DNA of 62,151 bases from Prochlorococcus sp. AG-670-O17 (GTDB lineage: Bacteria > Cyanobacteriota > Cyanobacteriia > PCC-6307 > Cyanobiaceae), in assembly GCA_003211315.1 (NCBI GenBank), contig QCTC01000003.1, positions 1 through 62,151 on the forward strand, given 5' to 3'. Position numbers and translations under genes: made by a program. A model generated the notes under the pieces. The model saw only the letters and a list, made by a program, of their open reading frames with translations. It made no database searches and was not told the origin of the DNA. Positions within the stretch are counted from its first letter, which is position 1; each line of letters opens with the position of its first letter. Of this stretch, positions 8,260 to 17,353 are shown one piece after another.

Positions 8260-8643
8260 TGATTATTATGTAATTGTAAATAAACGTAACACAACTATTA
8301 AGTAATGTAAAGCAAAAGAGGCCAACTGATCGATTTACTTGAACGTTGTATCAGAAATGATACATATCCGGCATAATAAGATTTTGTTGAACTTTTGCTT
8401 TAATTTTCATGACTTATTTAGATATCATTTGAGCGATTTTACGACTTGGTTCTTGAAGTTTGCTCTATAAAGTTTATGTTTTGATTTGCCGTTGGTGGAT
8501 TAAGGTAATTAATTTTCTTCTAAAAAATTAGTTTATTTATTTTTAGGTTTATCCTAGATCGGTGTTAACCGTTTTATTGGCTTAATTACTTATTTACTAA
8601 TTAAAAATTTCTATTTTAATAAGTAAAGCAATTATATTTATAA
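8260..8643. other. 384-base gene-free intergenic region between hli and a small gene
   Basis: Divergent intergenic space: hli to the left (minus), a 60-residue gene to the right (plus), so both promoters should lie here. No ORF above 20 codons with a convincing start was found. It contains the inverted repeat at 8347-8364 and AT-rich flanks. No riboswitch or tRNA recognised. Confidence 0.6.
8347..8364. promoter_or_regulatory. Perfect 7-bp inverted repeat with GAAA loop
   Basis: TGTATCA (8347-8353), GAAA, TGATACA (8358-8364). The arms are perfect. There is no T-run on either side, so it is not a terminator; it lies upstream of hli on the minus strand. It may be an operator or an RNA hairpin with a GNRA tetraloop. 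Role inferred only from position. Confidence 0.35.
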
Positions 8644-8826
8644 ATGAACTATAGAGAAGACTTAGAGTTTCAACTTCAAAAAGTCACTTTAGCAATACAA
8701 GAGGTTATTGAGGATGTTTACATATCTGATCAGGTAAGGCAAGAACGTATAAGAAAACTTATTAATTTCAAAGAAGCAATAATTTATAAGGGAAGGGAAC
8801 TTCGTATTGACTTAGAAGCGGCATAA
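8644..8826 (+). CDS. Small charged protein, unknown
   Basis: 60 residues from ATG 8644. Predicted almost entirely helical and highly charged: Glu-rich first half, Arg/Lys-rich second half, ending 'IDLEAA'. No membrane segment, cysteines or recognised domain. The clean start and distance from neighbours suggest a real small gene of the type common in Prochlorococcus. Function unknown. Confidence 0.6.
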   Translation: MNYREDLEFQLQKVTLAIQEVIEDVYISDQVRQERIRKLINFKEAIIYKGRELRIDLEAA

Positions 8827-8909
8827 AATTATCAAGTTTATTTTTAATAGTTAAAAGTAATAAAGTATTGCTATTATCAATTAAAAAAATTAAGACACAA
8901 TCGATATTA

Positions 8910-9071
8910 ATGTCCCCAGGAACTCCTGATTTAATTCTTTTTATTTTGTTTTGTGTTGGTCTACAGGCTACGTGGATAATTCCAATTATTAAAAAAAATA
9001 ATAAATTGAATGATAGAGGCAGAGAATTGAGGGAAGAAATTAAGCAGTTAGAAAAACTATATAAAAAATAA
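8910..9071 (+). CDS. Single-helix membrane protein with coiled-coil tail
   Basis: 53 residues from ATG 8910 (MSPGTPDLILF...). An in-frame TTG at 8868 would add 14 residues lacking hydrophobic character, so the ATG is preferred. One transmembrane helix (about residues 6-28) is followed by a charged, probably coiled-coil tail ending 'EEIKQLEKLYKK'. It converges with selO, 9 bases apart. No family recognised; the arrangement (short lumenal end, helix, cytoplasmic coil) is like small thylakoid or NDH-associated subunits, but that is only a resemblance. Confidence 0.6.
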   Translation: MSPGTPDLILFILFCVGLQATWIIPIIKKNNKLNDRGRELREEIKQLEKLYKK

Positions 9072-9080
9072 ATTATGCTT

Positions 9081-10784
9081 TTAAGAAGAACAGCTGTAGT
9101 GTGATATTCCTCCTTTATTAAAGAATTCTCTTGGCCTTAGACGATTGTATTTTTGTTCTGTTTCCAAAGACTGCTCTTCATAAGGATTTTTGAAGATAGT
9201 TTGTAATTCTTTTATTTTGCTGTAATTACCCTCTTCAGCTTCTTCATAAGCAGGAACTATCATCCATTCACGCCAAGTGAAGTTAGGATTTACTTGTTTC
9301 ATTGATTTGGAGATTTCTTTAAAATCACCTTGTTTCTTAATACAATCTTTCCATTTTTTTAACCATATAAACCATTTTTTATCAAGTTCTTCTGTTGAAG
9401 GTAAATAAAAACTATCTTTTAAAAAAGATATATTGTCAGGAATATGAGAAAGCTTTCTAAAGAAAATACTGAAGTCTGCCTTAGAGTCAACCATAAGATT
9501 GAAAAGCTCGTTGGTAAGAATTTCGTCGTATTTTTCAAGACCAAGCTTTTTTGCCCACATTATTTGGATTTCTTTGCTCATAAATTTAGAAAAATCACTT
9601 TTAATCTTCTCTAATTTTTCTATATCTTCTTCATTTTCTAAAAGTAATGGTAGGAGAGATGAACAAAACATCTTAAAATTGATTTCAGCAGCAAAAGGCT
9701 GATTGAAAAATGAAAAATGCTCTCCACCTCCAGTCCAAGGCTGAAATCTTGGATCAAATAATTCACAAAACCCAAAAGGACCGTAGTCAAGAGTAAAACC
9801 CCCAGCAGCACAATTATCGCTATTAAAATTACCTTGACAGTATCCGACTCGCATCCAATTAGCTACAAGTGATATGAGCCTTTGTCGATATAAGTAAGCC
9901 AACTTAATGACCTTTTCATTAAATGTATGACTTGGATCAATGTCATCTCTATAGTTCCTTGTTATGAGATGTTGCACAATAATTTTAAGCTCATTAAAAG
10001 CGTCATCATGTGAATTGCTTCGAACTCTGCGAGCAAAGAGTTCGAGCTGACCTACACGCAAAAATGAAGGTGCTACACGTGTAGTAATTGCAGCATGATT
10101 ATCCACCATAATATCAGGATCAAAATACCTAGAACCCTCTGTATACCACGGCCTTCTAACTATTTCTGTCCCTGAGACATAAAGAATTAAAGATCTTGAA
10201 GTAGGAATTCCTAATGCATGCATTAACTCCTGTGCAAGAAATTCACGAACACTTGATCGTAGGACAGCTCGGCCATCTGCACCCCGACAATAAGGTGTAG
10301 GACCTCCTCCTTTAAGTTGCATCTCCATTCTTTTCCCATTAAATAAACCTTCGAATACAGAAATTGCCCGACCATCTCCGTAGCCATTACCTGTGCCAAA
10401 AGGACATTGTTGTGTATATTCAGTACCATAAATAGACAATGCATACCCCGTCGCCCAGCCAAAGGGGCTCATTGGATACTCTGCAACTTTGATATCACCA
10501 GAAAAAAAACGAGAAAAATTTTTATCTTTTATAAGGTCAGAACTTAATCCCAATTCTTCAAATAATGTTTTGCTGTGGGAGATATATATTGGTTCTGGTA
10601 TTGGTGTTGGAGTGACGGGAACATAATGACCTGAATAAACTGACCTAGCCTTGTGATCATTACCATCTTTTGTCGACTGAGGATCAGCGTTGAGAGAATT
10701 CATTAAAGAAAAATCTGCTAATTTTGAAAACTCAGAAAAATTTTTAGTTGTTAAACGTTTTAATGATTGAGATTTTCGTGACAT
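9081..10784 (-). CDS. selO: SelO/YdiU pseudokinase, protein AMP-transferase
   Basis: 567 residues; SelO family (UPF0061). The glycine-rich nucleotide site '[18 protein letters not shown]' is followed by '[18 protein letters not shown]' and the active-site segment '[20 protein letters not shown]', with the Asn and Asp that bind metal and act as general base. SelO enzymes transfer AMP from ATP to Ser, Thr or Tyr of target proteins and are linked to redox homeostasis. The extreme C-terminus 'SCSS' keeps the Cys three residues from the end, the position held by selenocysteine in animal SelO. About 80 residues longer than E. coli YdiU, mainly in the C-terminal half. It appears monocistronic. Confidence 0.95.
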   Translation of the reverse strand: MSRKSQSLKRLTTKNFSEFSKLADFSLMNSLNADPQSTKDGNDHKARSVYSGHYVPVTPTPIPEPIYISHSKTLFEELGLSSDLIKDKNFSRFFSGDIKVAEYPMSPFGWATGYALSIYGTEYTQQCPFGTGNGYGDGRAISVFEGLFNGKRMEMQLKGGGPTPYCRGADGRAVLRSSVREFLAQELMHALGIPTSRSLILYVSGTEIVRRPWYTEGSRYFDPDIMVDNHAAITTRVAPSFLRVGQLELFARRVRSNSHDDAFNELKIIVQHLITRNYRDDIDPSHTFNEKVIKLAYLYRQRLISLVANWMRVGYCQGNFNSDNCAAGGFTLDYGPFGFCELFDPRFQPWTGGGEHFSFFNQPFAAEINFKMFCSSLLPLLLENEEDIEKLEKIKSDFSKFMSKEIQIMWAKKLGLEKYDEILTNELFNLMVDSKADFSIFFRKLSHIPDNISFLKDSFYLPSTEELDKKWFIWLKKWKDCIKKQGDFKEISKSMKQVNPNFTWREWMIVPAYEEAEEGNYSKIKELQTIFKNPYEEQSLETEQKYNRLRPREFFNKGGISHYSCSS

Positions 10785-11043
10785 TAATTTTTGACCTTTA
10801 TTCTTGATTAGGATTTAATTGCCTGAAAATGAACAATAATTATATTTTATATTGAATTTCAAAAGAAATTATTTTGATAATACTTTTAAGATTAGATAGA
10901 AATAAAAAGTTTAGTTTAACTTCTTTAAAGTTAGGGACATCTTTCTCTGAAAGATTGTGCGAATTTGATTAATTAATATTTTTTACCTTCTCCCTATTCT
11001 TGAAATATAGCACTATAAATTTTTCATTTTATTCTTTTTTTTA

Positions 11044-12387
11044 TTAAGATACCCAACCCTTAAGTAAGTCAAAAATACTAATAACTAATCCAAAAGCAAT
11101 AATTGGGGGTGATACCCATCTCATCATAAACTTCAAATATCTAGTTGTTTTAATGCCTACTTTTGACGTATTAAGTTCTTCATTAAACTTTGTAGGAACT
11201 ACCCATCCCATAAAGAACGATACTAAGAATCCTCCAAAAATAAGTAATACGCCTCCAAATATTGAATCAACCGTTCCAAGGATATTTAAATTTAATGCTG
11301 ACGGAATTCCTACCAAAAATAGAAATAGAGTGATAATCCAAACAGATTTACCTCTTTGAAATCCAAATTTATCCATTAATGAGGAGACTGGAACTTCCAA
11401 TAGAGAAACTGAAGAGGTAATAGCCGCAATATAAGCTAATGCAAAAAAAGCAACAGCCACTACCCTCCCTGCTGCTCCATAGGAACCTAAACCTGTTGGG
11501 ATAGAGATAAATAATGCTCCAACCGTTGATTCCGAGATGGCTTCACTTAAGCCAAAGGTTAAAACTATTGGGAAAGTAATTAAACCTGCCATTAGTCCAA
11601 CCAAGGTATCTAATGAAGCAACACTGATACTTAATTTAGGTAAATTGCTTTTCTTATTTAAGTATGAAGCGTAAGTCACCATTATTCCAATACCTAAACT
11701 TAAAGAAAAAAATGCTTGAGTAAATGCATTTCTAATTGTTTGAGGGTTTCTTAATTCTGCAAAGTCAAACTTGAATAAGAATGTCTTATAACCTTCCCAT
11801 GCTCCAGATAAGGTGGTAGCCCAAATTACGAGACCCAAAAGAATTATGAAAAGTATAGGCATAAAGAATCTAGTAACTTTTTCTATACCCTTTTTTATTC
11901 CTGATGAAACTATAAAAGCTGTAAGTAAAAGACTTAATAAATGACCTAATAAAACACTACTTCCACTACTTATAGAACCAAAGAAATTCTCAGCTTCACC
12001 AAGATTTTTTGGTAATCCAAAAAATAATGAGTGAAATAAAGTATCTGCCGTCCACCCCATTATTACTGAATAATATGAAGCTATACCTAAAGGAGCTATG
12101 AAGAAAAGTATTCCTAGTGGGTACCAATTATTACCTCCTAACTTAACGGGAGCAAGTAACGAACTTGCCATGGAGCTTCTTCCTAAAGCCATTTCAGCGA
12201 TAAAAACGGGAAGACAAATTATTAATACTATTAATACGTATAAAACTACAAATGCAGCTCCTCCTCCTTGAGATGCCCTATAAGCGAATCCCCATAAATT
12301 ACCGAGGCCTACAGCACTACCCGCTGCCGCAAGAATAAATCCGAGCTTACTCGTCCATTGTTCTCTTTGAGAAATCTTTGAGTCCAA
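11044..12387 (-). CDS. Sodium-dependent amino-acid symporter, NSS family
   Basis: 447 residues with 11-12 predicted helices. The N-terminal 'AAAGSAVGLGNLWGFAYRAS' corresponds to the unwound TM1 of LeuT/MhsT, which carries sodium- and substrate-binding backbone groups; the eukaryotic 'GNVWRFPY' string reads 'GNLWGFAY' here. Bacterial members import amino acids with sodium across the plasma membrane, which fits a marine organism. The start at 12387 gives a short cytoplasmic N-terminus ending in 'REQWTSKLGF', typical of the family. It is a single gene with AT-rich space on both sides. Substrate unknown. Confidence 0.92.
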   Translation of the reverse strand: MDSKISQREQWTSKLGFILAAAGSAVGLGNLWGFAYRASQGGGAAFVVLYVLIVLIICLPVFIAEMALGRSSMASSLLAPVKLGGNNWYPLGILFFIAPLGIASYYSVIMGWTADTLFHSLFFGLPKNLGEAENFFGSISSGSSVLLGHLLSLLLTAFIVSSGIKKGIEKVTRFFMPILFIILLGLVIWATTLSGAWEGYKTFLFKFDFAELRNPQTIRNAFTQAFFSLSLGIGIMVTYASYLNKKSNLPKLSISVASLDTLVGLMAGLITFPIVLTFGLSEAISESTVGALFISIPTGLGSYGAAGRVVAVAFFALAYIAAITSSVSLLEVPVSSLMDKFGFQRGKSVWIITLFLFLVGIPSALNLNILGTVDSIFGGVLLIFGGFLVSFFMGWVVPTKFNEELNTSKVGIKTTRYLKFMMRWVSPPIIAFGLVISIFDLLKGWVS

Positions 12388-12576
12388 AATACAAAATGAT
12401 TTTTAATAGTTGATTTATAACTCATAAATAAAAATAGTTAATAATTATTCTGAATAAAAACTTATTTTTTAATAATTAATCATTTCCTAAATAATTGTAT
12501 TTTTTCAAACCTGCTTATTTTTTATATTTTTATTGAAATAAGATCTAGAATTGTAGAAGGATAATTCATAAATTTT

Positions 12577-12858
12577 ATGACTATTGAAACAACAGTTCTA
12601 GATTTTAAACTGAGTAATACTTTTGAAGAATATGAAGCCTATATGAAGGCACCTGAACAACAATCAATGTTCAATGAGATGGGAGTAAAGACTTTTTATC
12701 TTGGAAAATCTTTGGATGATCCAAAAAGAGCAACAGTAATGTTTCAAGGCCCTGAAAATGTTTTATATGAAATTTTCATAAATCCTGAAACAAAATCAAT
12801 TGTTGAAGCTTCTGGACATATTTATGAAGAAACAAAAATCACTCGTTGGCTCTGTTAA
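12577..12858 (+). CDS. DUF3764-like small soluble protein
   Basis: 93 residues from ATG 12577. Alternating strands and helices resemble a ferredoxin-like (dimeric alpha-beta barrel) fold, with conserved-looking 'FEEYEAYMKAPEQQSMFNEM' and 'RATVMFQGPENVLYEIF'. I associate this pattern with the cyanobacterial DUF3764 family from memory. No catalytic residue can be named. It has its own promoter region and lies 49 bases before another small gene on the same strand. Confidence 0.7.
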   Translation: MTIETTVLDFKLSNTFEEYEAYMKAPEQQSMFNEMGVKTFYLGKSLDDPKRATVMFQGPENVLYEIFINPETKSIVEASGHIYEETKITRWLC

Positions 12859-12907
12859 CCAAGCTTGATAATTAAATAATTTTGTTTCCTAGTATCTTTT
12901 ACTTTTA

Positions 12908-13207
12908 ATGAACTATCAATTATTAATAGAATCCTATTCTTTTGGAACTACCCTTTCTAATCAAGAAATAGAACTTTTAAGCCTAGAACTTGAAACTCAG
13001 ATTATGAATATGAACATATCCACGGATTTTGGCTGTTTCAAGTCGGCCCCTTTACATATTTGTAAAGGTCTTAATTTAAGAAAAGGTACTACGTGGATAA
13101 TGTGCCTTGCCGAAATTTTAGATATCCATAATCCTACAAAAATTGGGAAAACAAAAAGTGTAAAAATATACGATTTACTCCTTGAGAAAGGACTTGTAAT
13201 TGGTTAA
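12908..13207 (+). CDS. Hypothetical protein, unknown
   Basis: 99 residues, soluble, from ATG 12908. Three cysteines (in 'DFGCFKSAPLHICKGL' and 'IMCLAEI') might form a metal site or disulfide. No signal peptide or membrane helix. Same strand as the DUF3764-like gene and close enough for co-transcription. I do not recognise a family. Confidence 0.6.
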   Translation: MNYQLLIESYSFGTTLSNQEIELLSLELETQIMNMNISTDFGCFKSAPLHICKGLNLRKGTTWIMCLAEILDIHNPTKIGKTKSVKIYDLLLEKGLVIG

Positions 13208-13242
13208 TAAATGATAATAATGACAAATAATCCATATAAATT

Positions 13243-13440
13243 CTAGTAAACACCGTTACAGTTGAAGCCACTGCAATTTATAATTTTGAAAATATTTATT
13301 ATAAAATTATGAAATTTATAATCAAAAAAGAAAGCCCAAGTTATGAAGATAGCAAAAGCTGAAAAGGCAAAAGCAGCATACTGAAGCCAATGTGTTCCAG
13401 TTCCATCAACTCCATTTTTATCAAAATCTGTATTACTCAA
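13243..13440 (-). CDS. Small membrane protein, unknown
   Basis: 65 residues from ATG 13440. A polar 15-residue N-terminus ('MSNTDFDKNGVDGTGTHW') is followed by one strong helix ('YAAFAFSAFAIFITWAFFF') and a Phe/Ile/Asn-rich tail with two cysteines near the end. The first 38 residues look like a genuine gene; the tail composition is unusual and might reflect a frameshift near the 3' end. It is 104 bases downstream of another small membrane gene on the same strand. Confidence 0.5.
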   Translation of the reverse strand: MSNTDFDKNGVDGTGTHWLQYAAFAFSAFAIFITWAFFFDYKFHNFIINIFKIINCSGFNCNGVY

Positions 13441-13544
13441 TTTTCCGAATTTTTTTTAATTTTAAAAAAATTTTTCTAATAATGTTGAATTAGTTTTATC
13501 ACTGAATTTTTTATTACAAAGCAACATTTTTCATTTATTAATTA

Positions 13545-13739
13545 TTACTGATGGGTACTCCATGAATCTTTATAAAGCCAGCTCAAGAAAACAAGAGTTA
13601 TAACATTACCAAAAGCATAAGTAAAACCCCACAATGGATTATAAATGTTGGCAATTATGGTAGACATTATAAAAATTATTAAACCGGAAACAATTAAATC
13701 TTTAACAGGTAAATGTTTAGTTTCAATAGAATTAATCAT
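13545..13739 (-). CDS. Small two-helix membrane protein, unknown
   Basis: 64 residues from ATG 13739. Two hydrophobic segments: about residues 15-32 ('LIVSGLIIFIMSTIIANIY') and 38-56 ('WGFTYAFGNVITLVFLSWL'). The short polar ends suggest a hairpin membrane protein. No family recognised. It forms a possible minus-strand pair with 13243-13440. Confidence 0.55.
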   Translation of the reverse strand: MINSIETKHLPVKDLIVSGLIIFIMSTIIANIYNPLWGFTYAFGNVITLVFLSWLYKDSWSTHQ

Positions 13740-13978
13740 TTAAATTTAAAAAAAATTTTAATCTCTTAAATATAGGATAATTAAAAGGATTTTTATTTCA
13801 TCTATTGAATGAAACTGATTAATTTTTAGAAGGTGACGAAAGTGCATAATTTTCTAGATATAAAATTCAGTCATGAAGAAGATTTTCTGAAACAAATGAT
13901 CTTATATCTCCACTGTATTTATTTTTTTGTTTAGTTCTACGTATTTTGTTCTGACAATTTACTCATTATCTGTCGGCG

Positions 13979-13991
13979 ATTTGTCGGCAAT
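13979..13991 (+). repeat. 13-base direct repeat, left copy, flanking the GC-rich gene
   Basis: ATTTGTCGGCAAT here matches ATTTGTCGGTAAT at 15820-15832 (12 of 13 identical, same orientation). The two copies bracket the compositionally foreign gene at 14014-15699. The preceding bases repeat the GTCGGCGATTTGTCGG theme. It may be a recombination or insertion footprint; chance similarity is not excluded. Confidence 0.35.
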
Positions 13992-14013
13992 CAATTTCCA
14001 ATGTTGGGCGGTT

Positions 14014-15699
14014 TTAATTTGAGGTTACAAAACGCCACACCAAAATAGATTCCAAGATATTGGTATCCAAATTACCATTTTTAGAAATCACTTTTCCTAT
14101 ACCTGTTTGAAGACTGAAGTCCTTATTTAGGTTGTACTCTAACCCAACAGTCGGTTTGTACAACAAGGCGCTACCGCTATCAACGCCGCCTCCCCCTCCT
14201 GCGCCTATGAGCATTTCGCCATAGAGTTGCCAGTTCTTCCAACTAGGTCCCAAAACGCCAACCCCCCAATGCCCCTCTGAATAACCACCGGCTCCTCCTC
14301 CATACGCGCTTAATCCTTGTCCTGTAAGGTACCACCAATCTCCTCCCATCCAGTCAATTTTTCCTCCCATTAGTTGCATATCGCGTGCAGATCCTCCCTT
14401 ACGTTGGGCATCAAAATACCATTGGTGCGCCGGGCGAAAGCGCCATTTGGTAGTTTGTATAAGGTCTGTTTCCGTTAAGAGAGCTCCTTTTTGATCCTGA
14501 GCAAAGGTTTCTATTACATATGCCAAATTGATACCGAGATATGGGGTTTCAAAATTGCCATCGGGGGCGGTAAGATAGCCGCCGTCCATAATTAGGCTGA
14601 GTTGAGGAGAAAGTCGGTATTCCAATCCTAGATTTGCTCGGGCAACAAATCCTCCGCCGGTTTCGACCGCACCGCCTCCGGCTCCGCCGATCGTTATGGC
14701 GGGGAGTAAGGCCCAACGATCGTCTTTGGTTAGAGGGAGGCGATAGCCTATCCCTGCTAAAAGTTCGGCGTACCCGCCTACTCCACCTGATACGGCACCA
14801 GAAGTTTCAAAGGTTGTAAACCAGTTTTCATCAAGAAAGTAGGAGTACTCTACGCCGACTAACCCCAATGAATCTTCAAGCGCTCCACCGGATGTGTTTT
14901 TGCTGCTGGTGGCCGGAGAATATGCGCGAACGCGAGCAGCTAGGTGCGACCGATGGCGGCTCACTTTGCTCCAATCGGCTCCGAAGTAATCTCCCACAGT
15001 CAGCCTCTCATCTTCCCAATTGAGTGTCGGCGAACTGAAGGGAATATCCAGTGAGAGAGCGATTGCATCGCTGGAAATATCTCCGTTGGGAAAGTCTACG
15101 TAGGTATAATTAAGGCCCAGCACGCTCCCTTTGAAATCATACTTTAGACCGATATGAGGGCGGATCATTAATCCTCCGCCTTGCGCCGCAGCACCCCCGC
15201 CCCCAGCGCCCACATAGCCTCCGGTATCGAAAATCCAGTTATCGGTTAATTGATGTTCAACTCCCAAGGTATAGCCACCAGTAAAAAAACCTCCACGGCG
15301 TCCGCTCGCGGCACCATATAGAGTGATACCTCCGTAAAGCCAAGAGTTTAGTCGATCGTAAGCCCCTATACTGTATAAGCCCATTTGTTCGCCCGTATCT
15401 GGCATATCTATTTCCTCAAAGGAAAACCGCAAGGTCCGATTGCGCCATGTTGTATAGTCTTTTTGAGTTTTGTAAAGATCCTTCTTTGATTTATTTTTTA
15501 AATTTTTGTTTTCAAAATAACTTTCATCGTCCTTATAAGATTTCCAAATAATCTTTTTTAAAGGTTTCCCCTTACTTTCTTGAACCTTTTCCCACTTAAT
15601 TGAATTAAATTCAGAAGAATCTTTTATAACTTTTTCTGCAAATACACTCAGAAAGTTTAAAATTTGAGCAATTATGAAAAAATAAAATGCAAATTTCAT
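14014..15699 (-). CDS. Three-repeat beta-barrel-like outer membrane protein, chimeric composition
   Basis: 561 residues: signal-like N-terminus (MKFAFYFFIIAQILNFLSVFA), a roughly 65-residue Lys-rich linker, then three related repeats of about 120 residues (near 104-218, 275-398 and 438-559). Each has a 'GAGGGGA' or 'GGAGGGA' core, a following 'GGG-hydrophobic-R/K-P-x-x-G-L-x-Y' strand and a terminal 'G-x-x-x-(A/S)-(P/K)-(D/N)-G-(D/N)' turn. Alternating amphipathic strands and a C-terminal aromatic (VWRF) suggest an outer-membrane barrel. The repeats are clearly GC-rich compared with all neighbours, whereas the first 85 codons are AT-rich like the genome. That implies acquisition of the body from a higher-GC donor. 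Family not recognised. Confidence 0.75.
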   Translation of the reverse strand: MKFAFYFFIIAQILNFLSVFAEKVIKDSSEFNSIKWEKVQESKGKPLKKIIWKSYKDDESYFENKNLKNKSKKDLYKTQKDYTTWRNRTLRFSFEEIDMPDTGEQMGLYSIGAYDRLNSWLYGGITLYGAASGRRGGFFTGGYTLGVEHQLTDNWIFDTGGYVGAGGGGAAAQGGGLMIRPHIGLKYDFKGSVLGLNYTYVDFPNGDISSDAIALSLDIPFSSPTLNWEDERLTVGDYFGADWSKVSRHRSHLAARVRAYSPATSSKNTSGGALEDSLGLVGVEYSYFLDENWFTTFETSGAVSGGVGGYAELLAGIGYRLPLTKDDRWALLPAITIGGAGGGAVETGGGFVARANLGLEYRLSPQLSLIMDGGYLTAPDGNFETPYLGINLAYVIETFAQDQKGALLTETDLIQTTKWRFRPAHQWYFDAQRKGGSARDMQLMGGKIDWMGGDWWYLTGQGLSAYGGGAGGYSEGHWGVGVLGPSWKNWQLYGEMLIGAGGGGGVDSGSALLYKPTVGLEYNLNKDFSLQTGIGKVISKNGNLDTNILESILVWRFVTSN

Positions 15700-16193
15700 T
15701 TCATAAATATTTTTGTGTTTTATTAATTATCTTCACTTAATGATACTCCTAATTAATAGATATATCGCATAATTTAGTAGTTCATTGACCAACTAAGAAC
15801 AACTACGCAATTCTCGACTATTTGTCGGTAATAGTAATAGACATCATTTACCAAATAAAAAAATACAGGCATTGAAATGATTGCAGGCGCAGCAATTAAT
15901 TTTTGAAAAAGTTTTATAAACCTCAACACGTTAAAAATGGATTAATATTCAAATTTATTTCAACGGCTTTAGGTTAAAAATTGAATAAGAATAAGAAGAA
16001 ATAGAGAATTTTAAAGATAGCTTAAACTTCTCTTGATTTAAGAAATAAATCTTATGTGTAGAAATTTTTATGTATGTAAGTTAAAAATTAATATATATTT
16101 AATTTAAATATTTTCAAAAACAAACGAAAAAAACTCTAATCAAGATTTAGTTTAAGAAAAGGTCATCTGATTCTGGGAAACAAAACAAAAACA
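15700..16193. other. 494-base gene-free region
   Basis: AT-rich, no ORF of useful length with a start codon on either strand. It contains the right copy of the 13-base repeat (15820-15832) and must hold the promoter of the minus-strand repeat-barrel gene. No RNA gene recognised. Confidence 0.55.
15820..15832 (+). repeat. 13-base direct repeat, right copy
   Basis: ATTTGTCGGTAAT, partner of 13979-13991; the copies are 1841 bases apart. It lies 120 bases upstream of the barrel gene's start codon. The GC-rich core GTCGG stands out in its AT-rich surroundings. Confidence 0.35.
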
Positions 16194-16640
16194 TTATTTT
16201 TTACATTCTGCATTTCCAACACCTGCTCCTAAAACTGCACCTAAAGGGATACTCCAACCATAAGCATCACTTTTTGATAGAGATGCTGCAATTCCACCTC
16301 CAATCAATCCGCCTAAAGTTGTATTCCCTGTACATTTTAGAGCAGGTTTATATTTCACATATGAAGTTTGGGGCTCAATCTTATGATGATAATGATTGAA
16401 TACTTTGCGATGAGTATTGCATGGGATAGAAACTTTCTCGTTAAAAGATTTAACATAACCCGGCGACATTGAATTCCCTGGGATATATTCTTCCCTATAT
16501 TCATAACGGAAACACTTATTTTCGTACGCATATCCTTTTTGTGAATCATACGCTTCACGATTACTGCGATCTCCAATACTCTCATAAGCATTTACTGGAA
16601 AAGGAGCAGCAAATATAAGAGTTGCGATAAGAATTTTCAT
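16194..16640 (-). CDS. Secreted Cys-containing protein with glycine zipper
   Basis: 148 residues. A signal peptide (MKILIATLIFAAPFPVNA) predicts export. The middle is Tyr/Arg/His-rich with cysteines in 'ENKCFRYEY', 'SIPCNTH' and 'ALKCTG'; the C-terminus has a glycine-zipper membrane-associating segment ('GGLIGGGIAASLS' ... 'GAVLGAGVGNAECKK'). Four cysteines suggest two disulfides in the periplasm. The zipper resembles that of 17-kDa surface-antigen or osmotically inducible lipoprotein families, but no lipobox is present. A perfect inverted repeat lies 93-112 bases upstream of the start. Confidence 0.75.
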   Translation of the reverse strand: MKILIATLIFAAPFPVNAYESIGDRSNREAYDSQKGYAYENKCFRYEYREEYIPGNSMSPGYVKSFNEKVSIPCNTHRKVFNHYHHKIEPQTSYVKYKPALKCTGNTTLGGLIGGGIAASLSKSDAYGWSIPLGAVLGAGVGNAECKK

Positions 16641-16732
16641 TTTTAAAATTGAGTTATTTTCAGCAATTCACTCACACATATAAAGAATAAATTATCTTTT
16701 TCAAATTTAATGTTGAAATATTTTAGTTTCCC

Positions 16733-16752
16733 AACTGTCACATATGACAGTT
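16733..16752. promoter_or_regulatory. Perfect 8-bp inverted repeat, possible operator
   Basis: AACTGTCA (16733-16740), CATA, TGACAGTT (16745-16752). The arms are perfect; no T-run follows. It lies in the divergent space between the secreted glycine-zipper gene (minus) and a microprotein run (plus), a typical operator position. The factor is unknown. Confidence 0.4.
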
Positions 16753-16932
16753 AAGTGATTTTTCAATTTCTACAATAAAAAAGAGGGTTATTATTTCTCA
16801 AATCATATTACTCATTTTAAAATTTAATTGTTGATCCTCTATCCGTATATTGGAGTACCTCAAACCGAACATCTTTATTAATCGCATGACTCGTCTATTT
16901 AGTTAGAACATATTTGTAGTTGTCATAAGAAA

Positions 16933-17070
16933 ATGTCTACCACACCAACAAAAAAGGAAGCTTATGACTCTGAGTTTCAAAAAAGATCAGAAGAAGAACT
17001 TCTAGAGGAAGAAATCAGAAATCAGCAAACTATAGATATTTTTATTGAATCTGATAAAAACTGGTGTTGA
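16933..17070 (+). CDS. 45-residue acidic microprotein
   Basis: ATG 16933 to TGA 17070. The middle is helical and very acidic ('KRSEEELLEEEIRNQQ'), ending 'SDKNWC' with a terminal Cys. No membrane helix. First of a run of short same-strand ORFs to 18.4 kb. No family recognised; the coding call rests on a clean start, composition and context. Confidence 0.45.
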   Translation: MSTTPTKKEAYDSEFQKRSEEELLEEEIRNQQTIDIFIESDKNWC

Positions 17071-17097
17071 TTAAAAATTATTTTAAAGGAGCTATCA

Positions 17098-17283
17098 ATG
17101 AACTTAAAAACCTCACCATTCTCAATTTTAAATAAAGAGAGAAGAGAACTGGATTACATCAAAGGAGTTTATAAGAGAAGAGTTCAAGCTGAAATCGATT
17201 CTTATAAAGATTCTGAGGATGAAAGTAAGAGAGATACAATACAAACCCAAGATGTATTGATGATCGACAGGATTTCGATCTGA
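17098..17283 (+). CDS. 61-residue microprotein, paralogue of 17814-17951
   Basis: ATG 17098 with 'AAAGGAG' 8 bases upstream, a good ribosome binding site. Soluble and charged. The N-terminal 'TSPFSILNKERRELDYIK' aligns with 'NSPFAILDKNMNALDYQK' of the 45-residue protein at 17814: S-P-F-x-I-L-x-K, then L-D-Y-x-K. That indicates duplication within this cluster. Function unknown. Confidence 0.6.
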   Translation: MNLKTSPFSILNKERRELDYIKGVYKRRVQAEIDSYKDSEDESKRDTIQTQDVLMIDRISI

Positions 17284-17353
17284 TTATTTATTTACTTATT
17301 GATGCTGATTAATTCACTAATCACATAAAAAAATTTAGAAAAGGAAAAGTTTT

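Noticed and set aside
14634..14819. Plus-strand ORF inside the barrel gene
   Set aside because: An antisense shadow of the GC-rich repeats; Arg/Leu-rich with no independent signals.
15871..15906. Short ORF in the gap upstream of the barrel gene
   Set aside because: Under a dozen codons; no support.
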